Source: Agrococcus lahaulensis DSM 17612
Lineage (GTDB): Bacteria; Actinomycetota; Actinomycetes; Actinomycetales; Microbacteriaceae
DNA: 64,000 nt
Direction: 5' to 3'
Assembly (NCBI RefSeq): GCF_000425105.1
Contig: NZ_AULD01000005.1
Location: 434,001-498,000 of the forward strand
The stretch's first letter is position 1; the number at the start of each line of letters is the position of its first letter. The notes beneath the pieces are model-generated. The model searched no databases and was not told the origin of the DNA. It worked only from the letters and a program-made list of their open reading frames with translations. A program made the position numbers and the translations under genes. Below are positions 8,778 through 17,216 of this stretch, piece by piece.

Positions 8778-9476
8778 CTACGCGCCCTCGCTCGCGCTCG
8801 CCCTCAGCGCCTCGACGAGCGCGGCGGGGCTCGGCTGCGCGGCGACGCCCGCGACCGGCAGCCCGAGGGCGCGGCAGTCCTCGGCGGTCTGCTCGCCGAT
8901 CGCGATGACGCGCGCGCCGGCCGGCAGGCCGAGCCGCGCCACCTGCCGCGCGATCGAGCCCGAGGTGACGAGCGCCGCGTCGATCGGCGGCTCGCCGCGC
9001 TCGAGCGCGGGGGCGTCGACCGGCACGGTGCGGTAGGCGACGACGTCGGTCACGCGCATCCCGTGCCGCCGGAGGCCCTCGGCGACCGTCGGCCGCGCGT
9101 CGAGCGCCCGCGGCCAGAACGCGCTGCCCTCGCGGACCGGCCACTCCGCGACGAGCCCGGCCGCCGATTGCCGCGCCGGCACGAAGTCGACCGGCACGCC
9201 CCGCTCCCGGAGCGCCGCGGCGGTCGCGGCGCCGACGGCCGCGACGCGCACGGAGCCGGGCACCGGCGGCAGCACCGGCACGGTCGAGCGGCTCGTCACG
9301 ACGAGCCAGTCGAAGCCGCCGTCCGCGAGCCGCGCGAGCTCGCGCCCGAGCGCATCCTGATCCTCCGCCGGCACCGTCCGCACGAGCGGGCGCACCACGG
9401 GCTCGAACCCGGCCGCGGCCACGAGGCGCGCGACCTCGTCGCCCCAGCTGCCGCCGCGCGGGATCAGGACGCGCAT
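8778..9476 (-). CDS. hemD: Uroporphyrinogen-III synthase
   Basis: A 232-residue HemD that closes and inverts ring D of hydroxymethylbilane to give uroporphyrinogen III. Sequence conservation in HemD is weak, but the start RVLIPRG, the DWLVVTSRSTV stretch, the VAAVGAATAAAL strand-helix and the C-terminal IAIGEQTAEDCRALGLPV pattern fit the two-lobed fold. Identity is strengthened by position: it starts 7 bases after the hemC stop. The gene feeds HemE, encoded at the head of the same operon. Confidence 0.93.
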   Translation of the reverse strand: MRVLIPRGGSWGDEVARLVAAAGFEPVVRPLVRTVPAEDQDALGRELARLADGGFDWLVVTSRSTVPVLPPVPGSVRVAAVGAATAAALRERGVPVDFVPARQSAAGLVAEWPVREGSAFWPRALDARPTVAEGLRRHGMRVTDVVAYRTVPVDAPALERGEPPIDAALVTSGSIARQVARLGLPAGARVIAIGEQTAEDCRALGLPVAGVAAQPSPAALVEALRASASEGA

Positions 9477-9483
9477 CGTCGGC

Positions 9484-10425
9484 TCAGCTGCCCGAGCGCG
9501 CCTCGTGCACGAGCCCGGCTGCGCCGCCCTCGAGCAGCTCGGCGACCGCGCGCTCGGCGACGTCGCGCGCCGCCTCCGCCAGCTCGCCGGGCTTCGTCGA
9601 GTCGAGCGTGTAGGCGTGGGAGGCCGTGAGCTTCCTCGAGCCGTCGGTCGCGTACGCCGAGGCGGTGAGGAAGAGCATGCCGTCGGCGACCTCCGCGTGC
9701 GCCGCGAGCGGTGCCGCGCAGCCGGCCTCGAGGCCGGCGAGCACGCGCCGCTCGGCGTCGGCCGCGGCCCGGGTCGACGCGTGGTCGGTCGGCGCGACGG
9801 CCTTCCGCGCCGCCTCGTCGCCCGCGCGGATCTCGACCGCGAGCGCGCCCTGTGCCGGCGCGGTCGGGAAGTCGATCACATCGAGCACCTCGGTCGCGCG
9901 GTCCTCGAGCCCGAGCCGCTTGAGGCCCGCGAGCGCGAGCACGACCGCGTCGAGGTCGGCGTCCGGTCCCTGCGCCCGCGCGAGCCGCGTCGGCACGTTG
10001 CCGCGCAGGTCGACGACGTCGAGGTCGGGGCGGGCGAGCCGCAGCTGCGCCATGCGCCGCGGCGAGCCGGTGCCGACCTTCGCGCCCTCGGGCAGCTCGG
10101 CGAAGGTGAGCCCGTCGCGCGCGCATAGCGCGTCGCGGGCGTCCTCGCGCTTCGAGACCGCGGCGAGCTCGATGCCCTCGGCGGGTGCCGTCGGGAGGTC
10201 CTTCATCGAGTGCACCGCGACGTCGACGCGGCCCTCGAGCAGCGCATCCCGCAGGGCCGAGACGAACACGCCCGTGCCGCCGATCTGCTGGAGCGACGAG
10301 CGGTCGGTGTCGCCCTGCGTCGTGATCGGCACGAGCTCGACCTCGGCGTCGAACCGCTCGGCGAGCGCCGCGCACTGGGCCATCGCGAGCTCGGAGCCGC
10401 GCGTGCCGACCTTGAGCGCGGTCAC
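9484..10425 (-). CDS. hemC: Hydroxymethylbilane synthase (porphobilinogen deaminase)
   Basis: A 313-residue enzyme polymerising four porphobilinogens. Signature stretches are VGTRGSELAMAQ at the N-terminus, TQGDTDRS, VHSMKDLPT and TGSPRRMAQL; the dipyrromethane cofactor is attached to Cys236 in LEAGCAAPLAAHA. The GTG start at 10425 overlaps the hemH stop (GTGA). Next in the operon is hemD, 7 bases downstream. Normal length and all key residues present. Confidence 0.97.
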   Translation of the reverse strand: MTALKVGTRGSELAMAQCAALAERFDAEVELVPITTQGDTDRSSLQQIGGTGVFVSALRDALLEGRVDVAVHSMKDLPTAPAEGIELAAVSKREDARDALCARDGLTFAELPEGAKVGTGSPRRMAQLRLARPDLDVVDLRGNVPTRLARAQGPDADLDAVVLALAGLKRLGLEDRATEVLDVIDFPTAPAQGALAVEIRAGDEAARKAVAPTDHASTRAAADAERRVLAGLEAGCAAPLAAHAEVADGMLFLTASAYATDGSRKLTASHAYTLDSTKPGELAEAARDVAERAVAELLEGGAAGLVHEARSGS

Positions 10426-11720
10426 GGCTGCAGCCCCGCGATCGCCGGCCGGAACCCGAGCCGCGGGTTCTCGCAGCAGCCGGGGCGGCACACGTCGTAC
10501 CAGGGGTGGATCGAGGTGACGGCCTTGCGCTCGGCGACCGGCCGGCCCTCGAGCCGCTCCTGCACGAGGTCGACGAGCGCGCCGACGTACTGCGGGTCGA
10601 CGCCGGGCGTCGGCGCGCGGCGCACCCACAGCCCCGCCTCGGTCGCCGTCTCGATCGCCTCCTCGTCGAGGTCCCACATGACCTCCATGTGGTCGCTCAC
10701 GAAGCCGAGCGGCACGATCACGACGGCCTTCCGGCCCTCCAGTGCCTCGATCGCGTCGTTGATGTCGGGCTCGAGCCACGGCTGCGACGCGGGCCCCGAG
10801 CGCGACTGGTAGACGAGCTGCCACGCGACGCCCGGCGCCGCCTCGGCCATGACGTACTCGGCCGCCGCGAGGTGCTGCGCCTCGTAGCCGCCGCCCGGCC
10901 CCCACTGGTGCAGGTCGGGCGCGCCCGAGCGCTCGGCGTCGGCGGTGGGGATGCTGTGGGTCGCGAAGAGCACCTCGACCTCGGCCTCGGCGAAGCCCGC
11001 CTCGCGCGCCTCGGCGAGGCTCGCGCGCACGCCGTCGACGAACGGGGCGAGGAAGCCCGGGTGGTTGAAGAACTGCCGCACCTTGTCGATCTGCATCGAC
11101 GACTGGAGGCCCGTCGCCTCGAGCGCGTCGGCCCAGTCCTCGCGGTACTGGCGGCACGAGGAGTAGGACGAGTAGGCGGAGGTCGGGATCGCGAGCAGCT
11201 TCGAGGCGCCCGCGTCGGCGGCCTGCTGCAGCGCCTCGTCGAGGTAGGGCGCCCAGTTGCGGTTGCCCCAGTAGACGGGCAGGTCGAGGCCGGCCTCGGC
11301 GAGCGCCGCCTCGAGCGCGGCCTTGAGCTCGCGGTTCTGGTCGTTGATCGGGCTCACGCCGCCGAAGTGGCGGTAGTGGGTCGCGACCTCCTCGAGCCGC
11401 TCGTCGGGGATGCCCCGGCCGCGCGTGACGTTGCGGAGGAACGGCAGCACGTCGTCCTGCCCCTCCGGGCCGCCGAAGCCCGACAGCAGGATGCCGTCGT
11501 AGGCGACGGGCTCCTCGACGTGCTCCGGGCCGGCCTGCGCGGGCTCGGTCGCGCTCGGCACCGCGGCGCCGGGCTCGAGGTGCACGCCGGTCGCGGCGGG
11601 CGCCTTCGTCTCGCGGCGGCCCTGCTGCGCCGCCTGCTGCTGCTCGGGCTGCGCCTGGACGGCGCCCCCGCAGCACCCGCCGCCGCAGCAACCGCCCTGT
11701 GCCTGTGTCGACTCGCTCAT
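10422..11720 (-). CDS. hemH: Coproporphyrin III ferrochelatase with Cys-rich N-terminal extension
   Basis: A 432-residue CpfC/HemH that inserts iron into coproporphyrin III. The core starts near residue 73 (YDGILLSGFGGPEG) and carries the metal-inserting His in LFATHSIPT. Cys189 (YSSCRQY) and Cys411, Cys415, Cys416 (VCRPGCCENP) match the ligand set of the [2Fe-2S] cluster of actinobacterial ferrochelatases. Odd is the first 72 residues: a motif GGCCGGGCCGG (Cys 11, 12, 16, 17) followed by a Gln/Ala-rich low-complexity stretch, absent from the standard enzyme. It could bind iron or be a flexible tether; not known. Start ATG overlaps the hemQ stop (ATGA), and the GTG of hemC overlaps its own stop. 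Confidence 0.95.
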   Translation of the reverse strand: MSESTQAQGGCCGGGCCGGAVQAQPEQQQAAQQGRRETKAPAATGVHLEPGAAVPSATEPAQAGPEHVEEPVAYDGILLSGFGGPEGQDDVLPFLRNVTRGRGIPDERLEEVATHYRHFGGVSPINDQNRELKAALEAALAEAGLDLPVYWGNRNWAPYLDEALQQAADAGASKLLAIPTSAYSSYSSCRQYREDWADALEATGLQSSMQIDKVRQFFNHPGFLAPFVDGVRASLAEAREAGFAEAEVEVLFATHSIPTADAERSGAPDLHQWGPGGGYEAQHLAAAEYVMAEAAPGVAWQLVYQSRSGPASQPWLEPDINDAIEALEGRKAVVIVPLGFVSDHMEVMWDLDEEAIETATEAGLWVRRAPTPGVDPQYVGALVDLVQERLEGRPVAERKAVTSIHPWYDVCRPGCCENPRLGFRPAIAGLQP

Positions 11721-12409
11721 GCGAGCACCTCCTCGATCTCGTCGATCGTGATCCGTCGGCCCGTGAAGAACGGGATCTCCTCGCGCACGTGCAGGCGCGC
11801 ATCCACGGCCCGCAGCTCGCGCATCATGTCGACGAGCTCGACGAGCTCGTCGGATTCGAGCGGCAGGATCCACTCGTAGTCGCCGAGCGCGAACGCCGCG
11901 ACGGTGTTCGCGACCACGCCGCGGTAGGCGGCGCCCGCGCGGCCGTGCTCGGCGAGCATGCGGGAGCGCTCGGCGGGGTCGAGCAGGTACCACTCGTAGG
12001 AGCGGTTGAACGGGTAGACCGTCACCCACTGCTTCGGCTCGATGCCGCGGAGGAACCCGGGCACGTGCGACTTGTTGAACTCCGCGTCGCGGTGCACGCC
12101 CATCGCGCCCCACGACTGCGTCGTGCCCGAGAGCTCGCGCGAGCGGCGCACGCGACGCACCGCGGCCTGGAGCGCCTCGGCGCCCGTGCCGGCGCCAGGC
12201 GTGCCGTGCATCCACACGAGCACGTCGGCGTCGGCGCGCATGCCCGAGACGTCGTAGATGCCGCGCGTCGTGACGCCCTCGGCCTCGAGCGCCGCGATCT
12301 CCTCGGCGAGCGGCGCTCCGCCGGTGCCGGCGCCGCCGCGGCGGTGCACGCTCCAGATGGTGAACCCGTCGCCCAGCGCTCCTGCCTGGGGCGATGCCTG
12401 CTCGCTCAT
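11717..12409 (-). CDS. hemQ: Coproheme decarboxylase (chlorite dismutase-like HemQ)
   Basis: A 230-residue ChdC/HemQ that decarboxylates coproheme to heme b, the last step of the coproporphyrin-dependent pathway. The actinobacterial signature VYPFNRSYEWYLLD holds the expected catalytic tyrosine (Tyr132), and the proximal heme histidine is probably His155 in MLAEHG. The WGAMGVHRDAEFNKSHVPGF stretch is also typical. Its ATG overlaps the hemY stop. Its presence, with no hemF or hemN visible, shows that the organism uses the coproporphyrin route of Gram-positive bacteria. Confidence 0.95.
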   Translation of the reverse strand: MSEQASPQAGALGDGFTIWSVHRRGGAGTGGAPLAEEIAALEAEGVTTRGIYDVSGMRADADVLVWMHGTPGAGTGAEALQAAVRRVRRSRELSGTTQSWGAMGVHRDAEFNKSHVPGFLRGIEPKQWVTVYPFNRSYEWYLLDPAERSRMLAEHGRAGAAYRGVVANTVAAFALGDYEWILPLESDELVELVDMMRELRAVDARLHVREEIPFFTGRRITIDEIEEVLA

Positions 12410-14043
12410 GCCTCTCCTCGTCCTCTCGGTTCCACGGTGCCGTGCACCGGGGTGCCGGATGCGTCCTCCGGCTCGGTCGCGGCGGCCTCGTCGTCGAGGT
12501 CCTCGGTCCAGGGGGTGCCGGCGATCGCGAAGCGCTCCCGGCGGATGCGGAGGGCCGCCTCGCGCGCGTCGGGCACGACTTGCGCGAGGCCCGTGCCGGC
12601 GACGGCGGCGCCGACGACCTCGAGGTTCTCGTGCTCGGCCGCGGCGTCGCGGAGCGCCTGCTGGCGGCGCTTCGCGCCCACGATCGACGAGGGCTGGCCC
12701 TGCTCCCAGCGCACGCGGGCGCTCGCGAGCGGCTGCGGCAGGTCGATGCCGAGGATCGCCTTCGCGTCCTCGAGCGCGAGCGCCGCGGCTGCAGCGTCGT
12801 CGAGCCCCTCGGTCGCCGGGGCGGCAGTGCCCGAGCCGTAGGAGAGCCGCACGACCTCGCGGCCCGCGGCGGCCTCGCGCAGCCACGGCCACTTCGCGCT
12901 CGAATGCGTCATCGCCTTCGCGCGCACGCCCGTCGCGTCGGCGGCGACGAGCACGCCCGTGCCGCGCGGGTCGCCCTCGATCGCGCCGGCGGGGAAGACG
13001 AGCGTGACGAGCTCGACGGTGACGCCGCCCTCCCGTTGATCGAGCAGCCCGACGGAGTCGGGCGCATCGAGATCCGTCTCGATGCGCGACCTCTGGTCGC
13101 TGCTCGACGAGCGGATGGAGCCGAGCACGCGGCGCGCCTCGCGGTCGGGGAGCGCGACGACGAGCGACGACGCGTCGAAGCGGCCCGCATCCGTCTGCAC
13201 GCGCCAGCCGGTCGCGGTCTTCGCGGCCGACAGGGCGCGCACGCCCGTGCGCAGCTCGGCGCGGTGCTCGCGCGCGCGCTCGGCGAGCGCGGCGGTGATG
13301 CGGTGGATGCCGCCGCGGATGCCCTGCACGGCAGAGCCCGGCCTGCCGACCTGCTTCGCGGCGCCGGCGCGCTCCTCGAGCACGAGCGCGACGGCGCCCG
13401 AGAGCGAGCCGGCGCGCGTGATGGCGTTGTTGAGCCCGGGTGCGACGACCGCGATGTCGAGCAGGTCGGGGTCGGCGGAGTAGACGCCCCCCGCGAGCGG
13501 CGCGACGAGCCGGTCGAGCGCCTTCTGCCCCATGCGGCGGCGCACGAGCGGGCCGAGCGCCTCGTCCTTGCCGATCTTGAGCACGGGCATGAGCCGGTCG
13601 GCGTAGGCGCGCAGCGCCCCGCCCCAGCCGAGCGCGTCGATGACGTCGCGCGCGAGCGGCACGGCGGGGATGCCGAGCAGCGTCTGCTTCGGCAGCGGCA
13701 CCGCGCGGCCCGGCAACTGGAGCCACGCGCCGGCGGGGTTCGGGTCGACGATGTCGTCGGCGAGGCCCAGCTCGGTCGCGAGCTCGGCGACCGCGCCGCC
13801 GCGGGTCGCGAACGACTCGGCGCCCGCGTCGAGCGCGAGCCCGTCGACCTCGATGCCGCTCGCGACGCCGCCGAGCCGCTCGCTCGCCTCGAGCACGAGC
13901 ACGCGGTAGCCGCGGCCCGCGAGGTCGTGCGCGACCGTGAGCCCGGCGACGCCCGCGCCGAGCACGATCGTGTCGTGGGTCGGCGCGCTCCGGCCGGCGG
14001 ACGCATCCGCCGCCGACGAGGGCCGAGCGAGGTCGTCGGTCAC
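12406..14043 (-). CDS. hemY: Coproporphyrinogen III oxidase (HemY/CgoX, FAD-dependent)
   Basis: A 545-residue flavoprotein oxidising coproporphyrinogen III to coproporphyrin III. The dinucleotide-binding motif VLGAGVAGLTVAHDLAGRGY with the ELGG-like ASERLGGVASG follows a short disordered leader; LDAGAESFATR and the C-terminal NLEVVGAAVAGTGLAQVV are family marks. About 70 residues longer than typical, owing to an N-terminal leader and an acidic C-terminal tail past residue 510. The GTG start at 14043 overlaps the hemE stop (GTGA). The product goes to HemH, encoded two genes downstream. Confidence 0.94.
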   Translation of the reverse strand: MTDDLARPSSAADASAGRSAPTHDTIVLGAGVAGLTVAHDLAGRGYRVLVLEASERLGGVASGIEVDGLALDAGAESFATRGGAVAELATELGLADDIVDPNPAGAWLQLPGRAVPLPKQTLLGIPAVPLARDVIDALGWGGALRAYADRLMPVLKIGKDEALGPLVRRRMGQKALDRLVAPLAGGVYSADPDLLDIAVVAPGLNNAITRAGSLSGAVALVLEERAGAAKQVGRPGSAVQGIRGGIHRITAALAERAREHRAELRTGVRALSAAKTATGWRVQTDAGRFDASSLVVALPDREARRVLGSIRSSSSDQRSRIETDLDAPDSVGLLDQREGGVTVELVTLVFPAGAIEGDPRGTGVLVAADATGVRAKAMTHSSAKWPWLREAAAGREVVRLSYGSGTAAPATEGLDDAAAAALALEDAKAILGIDLPQPLASARVRWEQGQPSSIVGAKRRQQALRDAAAEHENLEVVGAAVAGTGLAQVVPDAREAALRIRRERFAIAGTPWTEDLDDEAAATEPEDASGTPVHGTVEPRGRGEA

Positions 14044-15152
14044 CGAGCGTGCACCGCCTGCACGATGCGCGTGAGCACCTCTGGGTCGGTCGTCGGCGGC
14101 ACGCCGTGGCCGAGGTTGAACACGTGCGCGCGGGCGACGGAGCCGGCGAGCATGACGTGGTCGATCGCGGCGACGATGATCTCCCACGGCGCGCCGAGCA
14201 CGGCGGGGTCGAGGTTGCCCTGCACCGTGACGTCGCCGTCGATCCGCTCGAGCGCGGCGTCGAGCGGCACGCGCCAGTCGACGCCGACGGCGTCGACGTC
14301 GAGGTTCATCGCCGAGTAGAGCTCGCCCGCGCCGACGCCGAAGTGCACGAGCGGCACGCGGGCGCCGGATGCGTCGGTCAGGTCGCGCACGCGGTCGAGC
14401 GCGAGGCGCGACGCGGGGGCGACGTGCTCGCGGTACTGCTCGAGCGGCAGGGAGCCCGCCCACGAGTCGAACAGCTGCGCGGCGCTCGCGCCCTCCTCGA
14501 CCTGGGCGCGCAGGAACCGGCCGGTGACGTCGGCGGCCCAGCGGGTGAGCGCGTCCCACGCGTCGGGGTGGGCGCGCATGAGGGTGCGCGCCTCGAGGTG
14601 GTCCTTCGAGGGGCGGCCCGCGACGAGGTAGGCGGCGAGCGTGAAGGGCGCGCCGGCGAAGCCGATGAGCGGGGTCGAGCCGTCACCGATCTCGGCGAGC
14701 CCGGCGATCGTCCGCCGCACGCCCTCGCGCACCGGGTCGAGCGCGGCGTCGAGCACCGCGGGGTCGTTCGCGACGAGCCGCGCGACGTCGTCGGGCGTGC
14801 GGATGGGCTCGGCGACGACCGGGCCGACGCCGGGTGCGATCTTCACGTCCACGCCCGCGAGCTTGAGCGGCACCATGATGTCGCTGAAGAAGATCGCCGC
14901 GTCGACGCCGTGGCGGCGGACCGGCTGGAGGGTGATCTCGCTCGCGAGCTCGGGCACGAGGCACGTGTCGAGCATGTCGCGGTCGGGGCCGTCGGTGCGC
15001 GCTCGCAGCTCGCGGTACTCCGGCAGCGAGCGACCCGCCTGCCGCATGAACCACACCGGGGTCGTCTCGGGTCTGTCGCCGCGGTACGCGCGGACGAGCG
15101 GCGAGGCGCCGGTGCGCGCGTTGAGCGGGTGGTTCTCGGGCAGGGCGGTCAC
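14040..15152 (-). CDS. hemE: Uroporphyrinogen decarboxylase
   Basis: A 370-residue enzyme turning uroporphyrinogen III into coproporphyrinogen III. The substrate-binding motif WFMRQAGRSLPEYRELR near the N-terminus, the FSDIMVP stretch with its conserved Asp, FAGAPFTLAAYL and HVFNLGHGVPPTTDPE at the C-terminus are all present. First gene of the hemE-hemY-hemQ-hemH-hemC-hemD-ybaK unit. The GTG start at 15152 has a GACAAT hexamer six bases upstream and a GGGAGA purine run directly adjacent, so it may be leaderless. Confidence 0.97.
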   Translation of the reverse strand: MTALPENHPLNARTGASPLVRAYRGDRPETTPVWFMRQAGRSLPEYRELRARTDGPDRDMLDTCLVPELASEITLQPVRRHGVDAAIFFSDIMVPLKLAGVDVKIAPGVGPVVAEPIRTPDDVARLVANDPAVLDAALDPVREGVRRTIAGLAEIGDGSTPLIGFAGAPFTLAAYLVAGRPSKDHLEARTLMRAHPDAWDALTRWAADVTGRFLRAQVEEGASAAQLFDSWAGSLPLEQYREHVAPASRLALDRVRDLTDASGARVPLVHFGVGAGELYSAMNLDVDAVGVDWRVPLDAALERIDGDVTVQGNLDPAVLGAPWEIIVAAIDHVMLAGSVARAHVFNLGHGVPPTTDPEVLTRIVQAVHAR

Positions 15153-15158
15153 TCTCCC

Positions 15159-15164
15159 ATTGTC
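15159..15164 (-). promoter_or_regulatory. Putative -10 box of the hemE operon
   Basis: Minus-strand hexamer GACAAT ends six bases before the hemE GTG. It departs from TANNNT at the first base but keeps A2 and T6. Confidence 0.4.
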
Positions 15165-15235
15165 CCACGCGGGCGGCTCGCCGACCTGGCGCCGGCTGTG
15201 CGCCAGCCATGAGCGTGCGGTCGGTGCCGTGCGGC

Positions 15236-15886
15236 TCAGCCGGTGCCGGAGCCTGCGCCGAGGTGGCGCGCGGCGAACGCGAGCGCATCGCTCGCCATGT
15301 CGGACGGGAGCTCGTGCCCGACGCCCGAGTAGGTGCGCTCCTGCAGCACCGCGTGCGCCCGCAGCCAGTCGATGGCGGCCGCGACCGACCCCGCGGGGAT
15401 GACGTCGTCCGCGTCGCCGATGCCGAACCAGACCGGCAGCGCTGCGAGCGAGGCGCTCGGGGGTGCGCCGTCGCCGAGCACGAAGCCCGCGACCATCGCG
15501 ACCGCCGCCACGCGCGCCGGCTCCTGCCGCGCGACGTGCAGCGCCATCATCGCGCCCTGCGACCAGCCGACGAGCGCGATGCGGCGCCCCGGCAGCTCGT
15601 CGTCGAGCCACGCGAGGATCCCGGCCGCGACCGCCGACGGCGAGCCGGTCGCCTCCTCGGGCTCGCCCACCCACTGCCAGCGCTCGCCCCGCGGCAGCGG
15701 GCCGCGCAGCGAGACCGCGCCTACAGCATCCGGGACTCGCGCGAAGTGGGCAGTCCAGTCCCGCTCGTCGCCGCCGCGGCCGTGCAGCAGGACGACGACG
15801 GGCCGGGCGTCGCCGCGCGTGCCCGCACGCCACACCGCCGCATCCGCGTCGATGGCGATCGCGCGGGAGCCGTCGGCGACGCTCAC
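15236..15886 (-). CDS. Alpha/beta-hydrolase (carboxylesterase/phospholipase-like)
   Basis: A 216-residue alpha/beta-hydrolase of the small carboxylesterase (YpfH/EstB-like) group. The oxyanion-hole motif VVLLHGRGGDERDW comes early, the nucleophile elbow is GWSQGAMMA, the acid is likely in GDADDVIP and the catalytic His in YSGVGHELP. Cytoplasmic, no signal peptide. Its ATG overlaps the stop of the preceding reductase-like gene (ATGA), so the two are coupled. Substrate unknown. Confidence 0.88.
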   Translation of the reverse strand: MSVADGSRAIAIDADAAVWRAGTRGDARPVVVLLHGRGGDERDWTAHFARVPDAVGAVSLRGPLPRGERWQWVGEPEEATGSPSAVAAGILAWLDDELPGRRIALVGWSQGAMMALHVARQEPARVAAVAMVAGFVLGDGAPPSASLAALPVWFGIGDADDVIPAGSVAAAIDWLRAHAVLQERTYSGVGHELPSDMASDALAFAARHLGAGSGTG

Positions 15887-17115
15887 GCGGCTCCCGTCGG
15901 CTCGCGCACCGGGGCGGCCTCGATCTCGAAGCCCTGCGCGCGGAGGCGCTCGACGAGCACGTGGCCGAGCGCGGTCGCGGGCGTGAGCACGCCGCCCCGC
16001 GGGCTGCAGCGCTCGCCGTCGACCGCGAGCGCGAGCGCCGCCTCGCCGAGCATGACCGACGTCGCGGCATAGCCGGGGTCGCCCTGCGCGGCGAAGGTCG
16101 CCTCCAGGCGGTCGCCGCGCTCGGTGCGGGTCGAGGTCACCATCCGGAAGTACCCGCGCTCCCGCACCTCCTCCGACGGGCCCTCGCCGGGCGCGGGCAG
16201 CGCGGCGTCGACGAGGCGGCGGAGCCCCGGCGTCGCCATCGCGGCCGCGAGCGCCGCGACGCCGGCCGCGAGCCCCGCGGCGCGCAGCCTGCCGCCGACG
16301 CCGCGGCCGGTCGGCACGATCTCGCGGTAGCGGAAGCGGTCCCCGCAGCCGTGGCCCCGCAGCGCGTGCGAGCGCAGCACGAGGCGCGTGTTATAGGAGG
16401 CCATCACGAACGGCGCCGCCCACTCCCCCGTCTCGGCGTCGCGGAAGTGGCGGGACGCATCCGCCGCCTCGCGCACCGGCACGCCGCCCGTGAGCGCGCC
16501 CGGGTCGGCGAGGATCTCGCGCAGCCGCGGGTCGCCCTGCGCGCGCTCGAGCTGCGCGCGGAGCGAGTCGATCGTGCCGCCGCTGATGCCGCCCGCGAGC
16601 TCGCGCACGCGCAGCGTCGTGTCGGTGAGGCCGCCCGCGCCCCGCTCGTCCGCGAGCGCCGCGAGCACGTGCACCGAGAGGTCGGATGGCACCGAGTCGA
16701 AGCCGCAGGAGACGACGAGCCGCGCGCCGCTCGCCTCCGCCCGCTCGTGGCAGCGCTCGACGAGCTCGCGCACGAACAGCACCTCCCCGGTGAGGTCGAG
16801 GTAGTCGGTGCCGGCGTCGGCGCACGCCTCCGCGAGCGGCAGTCCGTGCCGGAGGTACGGCCCGACGGTGCTCACGACGACGCGCGAGCGCTCCGCGAGC
16901 GAGCGCAGGCTCGCGGGGTCGCCGCTGTCGGCGAGGGCGAGCAGCCACTCCGAGGCCGCGGGGCCGAGGCCCGCCCGCACGCGCTCGAGCCGCTCGATCG
17001 AGCGGCCCGAGAGACCGACGCGCAGGTCGGCAGGTGCCGCCGCCGCGAGGTGCTCGGCGACGAGCCGGCCGACGAAGCCGGTCGCGCCGTAGAGGATGAG
17101 GTCGAGCTCGCGCAT
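15883..17115 (-). CDS. Saccharopine dehydrogenase-like / trans-acting enoyl reductase family protein
   Basis: A 410-residue NAD(P)-binding protein. A Rossmann motif ILYGATGFVGRLVAEHL opens the protein, then VVSTVGPYLRHGLPLAEACADAGTDYLDLTGE, the hallmark of the saccharopine-dehydrogenase-like family that includes the mycobacterial trans-acting enoyl reductase. A hydrophobic stretch rich in Ala and Leu near residues 270-290 may touch membranes. The ATG at 17115 is chosen over an earlier GTG-type frame extension because the Rossmann strand follows directly. It heads a two-gene unit and is divergent from hemA. Real substrate unknown. Confidence 0.85.
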   Translation of the reverse strand: MRELDLILYGATGFVGRLVAEHLAAAAPADLRVGLSGRSIERLERVRAGLGPAASEWLLALADSGDPASLRSLAERSRVVVSTVGPYLRHGLPLAEACADAGTDYLDLTGEVLFVRELVERCHERAEASGARLVVSCGFDSVPSDLSVHVLAALADERGAGGLTDTTLRVRELAGGISGGTIDSLRAQLERAQGDPRLREILADPGALTGGVPVREAADASRHFRDAETGEWAAPFVMASYNTRLVLRSHALRGHGCGDRFRYREIVPTGRGVGGRLRAAGLAAGVAALAAAMATPGLRRLVDAALPAPGEGPSEEVRERGYFRMVTSTRTERGDRLEATFAAQGDPGYAATSVMLGEAALALAVDGERCSPRGGVLTPATALGHVLVERLRAQGFEIEAAPVREPTGAA

Positions 17116-17204
17116 GCCGACAGCGTGACCTCGCCGCCTCCCCGTGCGCTGTGCGATCGCTGACGGCGGACGGCGAGGGCTCGGAGCGGGGTACACGGGC
17201 GCGG

Positions 17205-17210
17205 TAGGAT
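17205..17210 (+). promoter_or_regulatory. Putative -10 box of hemA (leaderless)
   Basis: TAGGAT is followed by exactly six bases and then the GTG of hemA, which puts the transcription start on the start codon. No Shine-Dalgarno-like run lies between. The -35 region is not clear. Confidence 0.55.
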
Positions 17211-17216
17211 GCTCTG

